The notes beneath the pieces are model-generated. The model was not told the DNA's origin, did no database searches, and saw nothing but the letters and a program-made list of their open reading frames with translations. A DNA stretch of 64,000 nt, from contig OY987269.1 of NCBI GenBank assembly GCA_963920665.1, forward strand, positions 7,566,501 to 7,630,500. Reading direction: 5' to 3'. Source of the DNA: Straminergon stramineum (lineage: Eukaryota; Streptophyta; Bryopsida; Hypnales; Calliergonaceae). The translations under genes and the position numbers were made by a program. The first letter of the stretch is position 1. Each line of letters starts with the position of its first letter. Shown piece after piece: positions 37,473 through 47,800 of this stretch.

Positions 37473-38960
37473 TTAGAAGTGTTCATCTGGCATAGGCCAA
37501 TTGAACTACCTTGTAAAACGATTGATGATGTGGGCCAAACCACCCTAATAACCATTGCCTCTTTGGCAAAGTCGGTCCAAGTATTGGTGAAACACAATTC
37601 CCAATTGCTGATGGCTCAACATAGCCATTGCATTCGTTTCCCATTGCAACTTGTTGTAGTCCTTTGACATGCATTGCTTGTTAATCCTTTGAGCAATTTT
37701 ACCAATTGCATATTCCTTTGATGCACATGATAAATGTGGAATGATTTCCACATCCGCGTCTCTTCTCTGCAAATGTGCAATACTTGGATCCACCCACCAC
37801 TTCCTTGTCAAAGCTTCATTCATGTCACTTGCAAATGTAAACGTACACAAAGATTTCATTGGTTTGGTAGCTATAGTAGTCATGCCCCAATCGCAAATTC
37901 CAATATACACACGTGATTCATCGTCAGGAAAATGGAACATGATGTTGTGTGGAGAAATATCATTGTGTAGATGTCCAACAACATGCACCACATTCATGAT
38001 GTGTATCAACGCCCAAGCAAGCTCGATGTGTTTGTTCCGAAACCGAGCAAGATGGTAAACCGTAATCACATTTGACTCTATTGGATTGGAATATTGCAAC
38101 CAAACATATATGTTGTCTGGATAATCGTTATCCATGTTCAACATCTGTCGAAGTGTTCTGCCATTCCACCAATATGAATACCCTTCATTCATTCTTCCAT
38201 AAACTCCAACAAACCGTATAACTCCAAATGTGGAATCCTCATTGCCATTGATTCATTTCGGTGTTCCATCTTTGCAAGCTAAGGTTGCATGGTAGTTGGA
38301 TATCTTTGCCACAAACTCCCACGATGGAGCTATCCTTGGACATCCTTCAATTCAGACCCTCTGAATCGTTGCATATCCGCCCCTCATGATTACATCATCT
38401 TGAGGAATCACTCGTGTCGTGCTTGAAAGCGCTATGAGATGGCATCTACCCCTACCCAATTCAGCAAGTCCCTCATTGCTAGTCCACCAAGCCAGTGACA
38501 CTCGCCTATTCTGCCTCTTCGCAAATGGAGAGCACTCACCAATAAACAATTGAGCTTTGAAAATGACTTGCTCAAAGGCTTCATCATTTGCACGGTGTTG
38601 CTTGCCATATTTGACTAGGACCACATTAGCGTTCCACAATGCATCATACACCTTGTTCTCCAAACATTTGTTGAAGCCCCTCTTCTCCATCTCATGGTGC
38701 CATTGCAAAACGTGAAGGGCATCCAACATCCTCTATGTCATTTCTACCTTGAATTTTTGTGGGCCCTCCTCTTGATATCTTACATATTTTGTGTCAAGGG
38801 ACACACTAGTTTTTGCCTCATAGAATTTGGCGATGCATTCGATCATGAATGCTTTCCATGCATCCAAGGGAATTTCCTTAGTTGCCATCATGTTTGGTAT
38901 CCTTTCTTGTACCACTCGCTTTCCCTTCGCCACCTTCTTTGCTCTAGGTATCGTGATCAA
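37473..38960 (-). pseudogene. Protein-kinase-like gene, decayed, unknown subfamily
   Basis: One minus-strand frame stays readable for about 490 codons. It shows a kinase layout in order: a glycine loop (MRGGYATIQRV, about 38390-38352), a VAIK-like lysine (WEFVAKIS, about 38315), a catalytic loop HNDISPHNIMF in place of HRDLKxxN (about 37960-37925), ICDWGMTT in place of DFG, and a late KEYAIGKIAQRI segment like the alpha-F region. The N-terminal about 190 residues (38960-38400) match nothing I know. In-frame stops: TAG 38733, TGA 38352, TGA 38253, TAG 37545 and TAG 37506; the terminal TAA is at 37473. HRD to HND and DFG to DWG would make activity doubtful even if intact. The start is uncertain (TTG at 38960 or ATG near 38890). 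Probably a repetitive gene or element cargo rather than a host kinase. Confidence 0.65.
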
Positions 38961-39179
38961 TTTTTCATAACAATGATTTGTAATTCAAAATTACACGATT
39001 GCTACAAAAAAGAACAAAAAGGGGGCCCCCAAAATAAGACTTCCACCTTCTAGAGGAGAAGAACCAATGGAGGATAAACCACCAAGCTCTCCGCTCCACG
39101 CTTGTAAAATACAAGGGGCAAGGCAAAAGTAATTGTGGACAGACTGTCTGCCTCTCTTATAGAGAGTGGACAACTAGTT

Positions 39180-39445
39180 CGTGTCTGCCTAATCAGATGG
39201 CAGCCACGCAGCAGATGGTATACCGTCCACCTGATCAAACGACCCCAATGCGGCAGACAGTCTACCGTCCGCCTCATCGGATGGGCATGACCGCGTCTAC
39301 GTCATCGGATGGACATGACCACGTCTGTGTCATCCCGATCATCAGATCGGGCGGATGTCAATCGTCCGCCTCATTAGACGATGAATATGACGTAATTGCT
39401 GTCAACCCCATCCAATCTAGTGGACGGTCTTCCGACCAGGACAAC
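39180..39445. repeat. GC-rich GTCCGCC-word repeat, copy 3
   Basis: A dense cluster of GTCCGCCTCATCGGATGG, GGCGGATG and GACCGCGTCT words, with a 33-base direct repeat around CATCGGATGGRCATGACC. It lies about 220 bases 5' of the kinase-like pseudogene. ORFs through it are compositional. Confidence 0.7.
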
Positions 39446-39769
39446 ATGGAATAAAATCCAATAAGTTATGATTTATGAACCAAATTTTCTTGGGGTGCAA
39501 TGTAAGCATCTTAATGAAAAAATTCTTTATAAGATTCATTTTTTAATGCAATTTGGACACTTCTTGGAAAAAAATTGTTACCTCGGGTTAAGTTAGTTTG
39601 CTAGAACAATTTCACGGTTGGGATTATTGAGTTTAGATGTTTCAATTCAATCTTAGAGTTATTAATGCTTTATTTTTTCCTTCAATGTTGAATCTACTAT
39701 TCTACTTCAACTTCACAATTTTTTTACAAGTAAAATTCAAATGTTTTTTTGGTGAATTTTTCCTCTTAC

Positions 39770-40113
39770 ATTCTCAACTAAATTCTTGAATATGTAATAT
39801 TGTAAAAACAAAATCATGATTCACGAGTGCAAAAAATTATTCATCCATAAATTAGAAGCCAAAAATCTAGTCTAGCAAGGTGTAAGGAAATTGTTATCTT
39901 CACTTTCAATACAAATATCTTACAATCTATCAACTCAAATTTTTTGAAATTTCTTCCACACATTTTTATATAGGTAAGGTAAAAGATCCTATGTTAAGAC
40001 ATTAGACATGCCCAAGAAATTACTTTTTCATTTTTGGGCTCTTTGCAATTGAAATGGTAGTTTTAAATGGTCTTTGATGGAAAAATGCCTTGGGACTTGA
40101 AGAGTTTAGGGTT
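39770..40113 (+). mobile_element. TTAA-type element H remnant (G/B family)
   Basis: It resembles 42.95-43.28 kb in order (TAGAAGCCAAAAATCTAGTC, CTTTGCAATTGAAATGGTAG, TTGATGGAAAAAT) and ends GAGTTTAGGGTTCAA, a worn TTTAGGGGTTAA terminus. The left end was not found. Confidence 0.5.
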
Positions 40114-40484
40114 CAATTTCCGGTGGCAAATGGAACTAATATGGCAATTTGGCAAACCTATATTACATATTTAGAACATCCTTTCCATTCGTAATTCACC
40201 TTTTTACATTCAATGATTCAAATGACAAAATTAGGTTTTAAGAGTTACAATGCCTTTTTCATACTCACAAACACACACAACCATGCATCAATAACATGAA
40301 GTAAATATCACTCTATTCAAATATACAAAAATACAACGGGTTTTTATCAAAATTGCAGAAAAGGTCATTGCAACTTGTCAAGAGCACTATGCTCTATTTG
40401 CCACAATCTACTGTCCATGCATATTACAATGTGTGAACTGTATTGTAAGTCAAACACTAAATGACTAGAATAGCATACTTTACA

Positions 40485-41561
40485 TTATTCTAAATCAGAA
40501 TTGGAGTCATCGCTTTTATTTGAGCCTGTCGTACGTGAGCCAATATATGGTCCACCCCCGTAGTTGTATCCATATCTGCTTGATGCACCTCCTTATCCAT
40601 ATTGATTTCTGTAGTAAGGATTGCCAAAAGTTAGAGGAGGAATTGGAGCACTCTCTCAGGACTCTCCTTGAGTTGATCCTCCATAATAAGGGCCTCCCAG
40701 CTACCTAGATGACCCATGTGTAGTCGAACTAGAGTAATATTGGGAGCCTCCTTGACTTGATCTGCCATAATAAGAGCCTCCTTGATGCCCATATGAACCA
40801 TGTGCAATGGATCCAGAATAGTATTGGGAGCCTCCTTGGCTAGAACCACCATAGTGTGAACCACCTCGTGCATCTTGTGACTCGTTGTATTGTTGACCTC
40901 GGTCGTCTATGCTTCGACACATGGCCTCATCCATCTGCTATTGGTACTCAATGTCCTCCTGATCTTCTCGATGTTTGTGCCTCTCCCCAAATGTCACGAG
41001 CGTTGGTTCATCAACATCATCATCTTCATCCGACTAGTCATCTTCAACATCCAGCAATACAACCGTTGGAAGTCCTCCATAACCTCAATTGGACGACTCC
41101 GGCATGCAATCGCTTGGTCCCACCCAATTAATAGGAATTATGGGTTCGTCACAAGTCAAATTCCTCACATTGCGCCCTGCAACTGTGCGCCAATCTATTT
41201 CTTTGTGGAGTACTATCTCTGCCCAAATCATCGCCATGTTTGAATAGTTCTTGATGTGTGGTTTAGAGCTTGGTAAACTTGAAGCAGAGGTTATTTCTTC
41301 GTATCAATGAACAAAATGTTCGCTCCTACATGTGGACATTTTTCCTTTCCAACAATGAACTTGGACCTCTGCGCGATCACGTCACCATAGTTTGGAGAGG
41401 TGTGTCATTTTAATGTACTTTTTGCACGTTGTACAGTCCCCCATTTTCTTGGGCTCCTCCTCCCATCCATGCTCCGCTACACATGTCATGTCTCCCTACT
41501 TTTTCCAATTCATTTCTTGGGATTTCCCCTTCTTACTTCCTCCACCACTTCCACGTGGCAT
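40485..41561 (-). pseudogene. Cys/His domain gene with Gly/Ser/Tyr-rich tail, decayed
   Basis: From ATG at 41561 the minus strand encodes a Gly/Ser/Lys-rich start (MPRGSGGGSKKGK). Next is a domain shared with the gene at 44.8 kb: TCKKYIKMTHLSKLW, then EHFVH, then a NYSNMAMIWAEIVLHKEIDW block (41450-41200). An acidic segment (DVEDD, SDEDDDVDEPT) follows. The tail repeats GGSQYYSGS and SYYGRSSQGGSQYY (about 40900-40690) and ends NKSDDSNSDLE at TAA 40485. Nine in-frame stops (four TGA, four TAG, one TAA) break it. One falls at VH-stop-YEE where the paralogue reads VHRSEE, showing a CGA-to-TGA change. The acidic and low-complexity tail recalls the ends of some plant hAT transposases, but no hAT core was found. 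Function unknown. Confidence 0.6.
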
Positions 41562-41879
41562 GGTAACCTTCGAACCTCAATTAATAATGAAACAAAAAGG
41601 TTTCAAAGTTCAAATGCAATTTGGGAATGCTCTTGCCAGATGTTGAAAAGGGTGAATGAAAAATTGGAATGAAAAAAACTATGCTTGGTGTTACTGACAA
41701 CCAAATCAATCGTCAAACTAAACACCTTGAGTTCCTGACAAGGCAATAAACTTGAACAATGAAGAAATACTTTAAAACAACCAAATGAACTCACACAAAA
41801 TTAAACACTCGTAATTTGGGACAGCCTCCAAAACCCTAATAATAGTTATTTAATATTAAAACACAATCGTTCACGCACC

Positions 41880-42500
41880 AAGCCGGAAGGGGTGCGCAGA
41901 TTCCCAAAGGCACTAGATCACCTACTCCAGAAGGGAAACGACTATGAAGAAATGAGCCGTCTGCGCCGCCATTTATACCCTCGACGGTTTAGGGTAGGCG
42001 GACGTTGCCATTCGCATCGGATGACACAAAGGCAAACGAGAAGATCATGTAGTCCAAAATCGCCATCCGTTGGATTGCACGGCCACCGACAAAGAGCGGA
42101 CGGGACAACAACATGTAGACGGACAATCCAAACGGAGAAGGCGGACGGGGTAGCGAACATGGGTGCAGACGCTAAATCCGTAGCTGTGGATGACGAATGT
42201 GGACAGGCGAACATGGAGGAGGGCAGGAAGGACAGGTGGATAGGGAGACCTATTTTGAATTTCTCATTTTTGAGTTTGGTCGAGGTGGGCGGAGGTACAG
42301 ACAGTGAATGCGGATGGGCGGACGAGGAGGAGGGCGACAAGGAGAGGCCGGCGGGGGAGAGTTGTTTCCAATTTCTCATTTTTCAATTTAGTCAAGGTGG
42401 GCAGAGGTGCGGACGATGAATGCGGACGGGCGGATGGGGAGGAGGGCAGGAGGGAGAGTTGTTTTTTACTTTTTGGAGGTGGCCTAATGGGCGGATGGGC
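41880..42500. repeat. GC-rich GGCGGAC-word repeat, copy 4
   Basis: A long GC-rich island with GGCGGACG, GCGGACGGG and GGACGAGGAGG words, including two near-repeats around ATTTCTCATTTTTGAGTTTG (about 42257 and 42370). The minus strand reads GGGTATAAATGG at about 41970-41981, a possible TATA box some 410 bases 5' of the ATG at 41561. ORFs up to 175 codons here are compositional: Arg/Gly/Glu-rich and mirrored on both strands. Confidence 0.65.
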
Positions 42501-42834
42501 AGAGTAGGCATTGCATACTGAATCAAAAAAGCTATAAAAATTATATCTTTAATATGTTATATCATGAGGCACTAAATCAATACAACTATGAAAAGTGGCA
42601 CTATATGTCTACATAGCCTCTTGTTTGAAAAATCATTTGATTTGTAAACAAAGAATTCAAATGGGTGTGTAAAGAAATTTAATTTTACATTGGTCCTTTT
42701 CTACAAGTTAGCCATATCAACAATACTTTGGGGGAATTTGGCTAATAGCAAAAACAATTCAATGTCAACATTGTAACAATTTAATTGGTTTCAATTTCTA
42801 AATGATTTGTATGCCTTCGAAGGAAAGTAATTAA

Positions 42835-43277
42835 TCCCTAAAGTCCCAAAGGCCCTACACCCTTATAGGGTATTCTTGTGATATGTGATCTCAATTAAAT
42901 GATTTATTTTCAAAATTATTTGTTCAAGATTCTTTGCTTGTTAGCTATATTCTTCAAAGGAAGATATTATAAAATGAAAATCATTACTTCATTAGTGCAA
43001 AAATTTAAAGTGAAGAAAATTAGAAGTCCAAGAATCTAATATAGCAAGATGGAAGGAAACATTTTTTCCCTTACTTTAAATGCAAATATCATGCAATGTA
43101 TGAATTCAAAGTTTCCAAGATCACAAGATTAGTCCTACATTTTTATACTAGCCTAGGAGAAATTCCTATGGTCCTTAAACCGAAAAAATTAATTTATGAA
43201 TTTTTTGGCTCCTTGTAATAGAAATGGCAGTTTATGAGTGATACTTGATGGAAAAAAAAGGTTTAGCACATTAGGGG
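42835..43277. mobile_element. TTAA-type element G, 443 bp
   Basis: The left edge is TTAA (42831-42834) plus TCCCTAAAGTCCCAAAGGCC; the right edge is CACATTAGGGG followed by TTCAA, a TTAA with one change. The right part is the inverse of the left part of element B (58.54 kb): TTTTCCATCAAGTATCACTC and CATTTCTATTACAAG correspond. No ORF. Confidence 0.65.
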
Positions 43278-43302
43278 TTCAAGATTTTTTAAAATCCTAG
43301 GC

Positions 43303-43351
43303 CTACACAACTAACACAAGTAACACAACTAACACAACTAACACAACTAAA
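43303..43351. repeat. 10-bp tandem repeat TAACACAACT
   Basis: Four to five copies of AACACAACTA follow directly after element G. Confidence 0.85.
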
Positions 43352-43359
43352 GAAGCAAT

Positions 43360-44100
43360 TCAATCAATATTGTAAATTTATAATCTACAAGATGTCAAGA
43401 TATGATTTTGTAAACCTTCTCATAAAATCATTTGCAAAAAAGTCTTGAGATGAAACATACTTGTGATCATTGGAGTATGACCGACTTATCCCAATTGTTG
43501 TACTTGAAGGCTCATCATATTTGAAGGTTACTCACATTCTACACTACCCAAGCTCTAATATTTTGGGGTTGTTATAAACTTATTGATGGTTTACAATTTA
43601 GGGTGCACACAAGTATACATGGATATAAGTGTGTATAATCTGAACCTCAATTTCATTTTAGTTGTATAAATGCTTACTTGAATCTTGTCCACATCATATC
43701 ACATTAAATTACATTAAAGTGCTTAAATCATTTTTAGCATCGTCTTGTAAATGTCATAATAGAATAATCAATAAAAAGATAATATAATTTCATTTAGCCA
43801 TTTAGGATATTTATGTTGGTGTTTTGCACTATCAATGCATTCTACGATAGGAAATTGAACAAACACTCTAAGTTATAATCCAATGTTTACATTTGTGTAG
43901 TGGCCCATAATAAAATACATCTTAAGAACAATTGAAATCTAAATGATAAAGTTAGTAAGGTCTATATATGCATTGCATTGTCATGATTGCATTCCAAACT
44001 TCAAACTTCAAAGGAGTCAAAGGTAAAACATATTTCACACACTAAAACACTAGGTTGGAAAATTCATGAAATGTTATAAGTTCTCTACGTACAATTGAGC
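43360..44100. other. AT-rich intergenic, no supported gene
   Basis: No ORF, repeat family or motif was identified here. Confidence 0.4.
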
Positions 44101-44650
44101 CATTGAGGGTTCTATAGTTCAATTTTTTTTATAGGGTTTAGGGTTTAGGGTATAGGGTTTGGAGAGCATGTTTAAATGTGGGGAGGAAAATCTAAAATTA
44201 CCCTTTCTTACATTAACTTTGCATTGGATACTTGTAGTATTGAAGAGTTGTTTTTTTATAATGAAGGTGTAGTTTTCAGAATTTAATATTGGAGGACTAC
44301 CGTGTGGACAAAGGTTGAGTTTTGTCGTTTGGTGGATAGCGAGGCGGACAACGGATCTTGGATTTGGATAGGCAGGGCGGTCAACCTGAGTGGACGGACT
44401 CAGTGGTCGGGTTCAATAAACGGTCGCTATGGTCAGGTCGGATGAGGTGGTCAGACAGTTGGGTCAAACTAGTAGGTCTGGTGGCGGTCAATGGGGGATG
44501 TCTAGCTACCTGTCCGCCATCGAAGCGAGTGGCTGCTGTTTGGTGGACAGTAGGGCCGAGGCCGGTTCAGGCGGACCGCTTCTAGGTTTGGTGGTGGACG
44601 GGTATTTTGGTGGATGGGCGGTTGATTTTCTCTCACTTCTACTCTCCTTC
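44100..44650 (+). repeat. GC-rich GGCGGAC-word repeat, copy 5
   Basis: This is the inverted copy of 1-620, with the AT-rich part first (AATGTGGGGAGGA, CCCTTTCTTACATTA) and then the core of GGCGGACAA, GGACGGACTC and GGTGGACGGG words. It ends about 170 bases 5' of the ATG of the Cys/His-RING gene at 44819. Overlapping ORFs at 44358-44690 are compositional. Confidence 0.72.
44131..44162 (+). repeat. Telomere-like TTTAGGG array
   Basis: Four tandem copies of TTTAGGG with one variant (TATAGGG), the plant telomere word. The inverted copy at 570-605 has the worn form CCCTAAAACC, so the array is part of the repeat rather than a fresh telomere scar. Confidence 0.8.
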
Positions 44651-44818
44651 GGTGCCAAGTTGGATGTGCTACTATTACTTCAAGCACCAGTTGTTCCTAC
44701 AAGGTGGAGAGTGGGGGTCCTTGATATTTTGTTACTATTGCCTATTTACACGCATTTCACGACACTCACGTACCGTGAGTATATTTTTTCAAGGGTTCAC
44801 AAATTCAAATTCTTTGTC

Positions 44819-47800
44819 ATGACTAGTCAAGGTGTTCCAACTAGGGACAAGATGACTTCAGGAGGTGAAAAGAAGAAAGGGACTAAGGCGAAGGGGGTCC
44901 CTCATGGGCTCCACTAGGAGATTTTAGATGACCCTAACATCAAAGTGGAGAGCGATTGGGAGCAGGAGGAAGTGGAATATTGGACCTTTAAAACGTGCAA
45001 GAAGTATGTGAAAATGTACCACATTGACAAGTTGTGGCCGTGGGATTGCCACATAGTATATACACATGGTTTTTGTTGTAAGCTGCGTAATTGCCACAAT
45101 AAGCATTTTGTCCATCGATCAGAGGAGGTGTGGCGGGCCTTCTTTGGGGATAGGCCTATGAGTAAGGGATGCATAAATTATAGTATAGCGTCCATGGTGT
45201 ATGCAAAACTCATTCTAAACCGCAAGGTGGATTGGAGCACTTATCCAACAAAGGTGGATTTTCAACTTTTACTCCAATGCAATCAAAAAGATATTCTTGA
45301 TTTGTACGATCCTGAGGCAAGGCCAAGTGAACCAATGAGGTCCAAAAAAGTATTAAAAAATACTACAAGGCCTACAACAAAGGTCTCGAAGGTTTTAGAT
45401 GACATAGTACTAAATAGGCCCATAAAACCTGGAACGGAAGTGAATAATGTCTCCTCGGGAGGTGTAGACGGAGAGGTTTTTGTAACTCCCCCAATGTGCT
45501 TCACATCCACACCAAATGTAACAACATTGGGTGAGCAAAGCATGGCTCCAAGCAAGGAAACTACAACGAATGAAACAACCTTGGGTGAGCAAAATATGGT
45601 TGCAAACAAACACTAGAAGAAAACCGTATTCGCCACAACCAACTGAAATGCAACTATGTGTCCTATACAACTGCCCTACAACTACAACCCTCTATATTTG
45701 CACCAAATTTGATGTATACATTACTGTAGTTGCAAAGTAGTTGTAGATTGAAGTTTCAAGTTGCATATAGTTGCAAAGTAGTCGTAGATTGAAGTTTTGG
45801 ATTACAAGAATGTAACAACAGAATTACTATGATTTATTCTACATCCAATATTCATTACAATTGTCGACATGGATAACTTTACGTTCTATAAAGTTTAGTG
45901 TGTCGAACTATAGTTGCATATAATTTGAATTTGACTTGACTACAACTATATTGCAACTACACTGCAACTAAAATGCAACTAAAATACAACTAGATTACAA
46001 CTAAAATGCAACTAGAGAACAACTAAAAAGAAACTACAATTCAACTAAAAAGAAACTACAATTCAACTAAAAAACCACTAGACTTTAACTAGAGAACTAC
46101 TAGCATGCAACTAGAATGCAACTAAAATAAGACTAAAAAACAAATAGAATCAAGTTTTGTATTAATTGTTCCATATCAATTGTCAAGAGTACCATTAGAT
46201 TGAACACATAAGAATTGTAAGTTATATCATATTCATGTAATGAAGTTTGATAATAGACTTAGTAGATTTCTACAACTTTGTAGATTTCTACAAATGTTTA
46301 AAGTATAAAAAATTTTAAAACTTATGAAATTTAAACTTTCATAAACTGGTGAAATCTATTCAATATCAATATTTGAATTTCTTCATCTAAGAAAAGCTAG
46401 ATGTGAAGTTGCACATAAATACTTTCCATGTCAGAAGAATTCATCGATGAAGTTCCACGTAGGTTGTCCTTAAAAACCCAATCTTGTCAACTTTTGCAAC
46501 TACATTGCAATTGGTGCAACTTGTCCACTGCAACTACGAGCTCCAAATTGTCACCCAGTTGCAAATGTCCGATGCAACTACAAAACTAGTTGCTAATTGT
46601 AGTCGTAGAACTCCTGATTTTCTTCTAGTGAAAGAAACCCTAGTAGAAGAACATGGGTCCCCTTTTTTGCCACATGGAGACATCAATGATGAACAACTTG
46701 CAAGGGCGAATGCTACAATTGAGAGTTATATAGACAGTAAAGTTCTAGAGAGCTTGACAGAATATGCAACTCCAATTTCTCACTTGCCAACGACGCTAAG
46801 GCGAAGCCAAATATTGAGCCCAACCCAAACGTTGCGCCTTGGTGGAATAGTAAGCCCGAGCCGAAGGTTGAGCCCAAGACAAATATTAAACCCAAGAATT
46901 GGAGTGCATCCACATTTGTCAACTTTAAGCCCGTCGCAATTGGAGATTATTTGTTCTGTGCCTAATGCTAGTCAATTAGAGAAGTTGTTGGAATGTTGTA
47001 GTCATTGGCGAGTACTATCAGAGCAACATCTTGATTCTAATTCAAGTAATGAAGCGGGTCCCTCTAGTCCGCCCGCACCTACAAGTGAGTGGGGTAGTAT
47101 TTCGGAAACTACATATAGACTAAGGTTTTCAGTGAAACGTATAGCTGAAATTTCTCCTTGGGTTAGGGAAATGGCCGAAGAATTTTTGAGAATGGCACCT
47201 GAACTGTTGACTAGTGCCTTGGCTTTTTGCAATTTCATTGAGAAATTGTCACCAATTCTTGATGGCAGCCTGAAGAACTTAAAAAGTTTGATTGCTTCAG
47301 GTGCAAACATTCATCAACTGAAGTTAAAGTGCGAGGATTTGGAGTTGAAGCTGTTGATGTCGTAGAGAGCCATGGACTACGAACGTTCTAGCACGATCTT
47401 TCAAAGGAAGCTCATCGGACAATTGAGGCGCCAAATAGAAGAGTTGAAGAGTGGCATGCCTACCATGGGCTCTGAGATCGTTCCATATGTGCAAGAAAGT
47501 CAAGAGAGCGATCAACTCTCTTTTCCTCTGGAGAAGGCGAAAGCGGTGGAGATGTCCATCATCTTGAATGTGGACAAGGTTGGGGATGACAAGAAATGTG
47601 AAGAAGTAGTATGGACCATCATTCATAATGTTTTCCCTACATTGCAAGATGCCTCCATGCAAACGGAAGGTGGTGAGTTAGAAGAGCTAAAGTTGAAATT
47701 AGATGAGGCAATCCAAAAGAAAATCCATGCTCTGTTTGAGTTGGATCGATTTCAAAAAATCATGGGCTTGGAGGAAGGCATGCCAAAGAGCGGATTGGAG

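Noticed and set aside
41892..42507. 175- and 145-codon ORFs in the GC-rich island
   Set aside because: They overlap on both strands, follow the GGCGGAC word composition and lack any domain; treated as repeat.
46484..46630. Start of the 293-codon ORF at 46484 as a real gene start
   Set aside because: It lies within the CACTA element; the host frame enters only at 46631.
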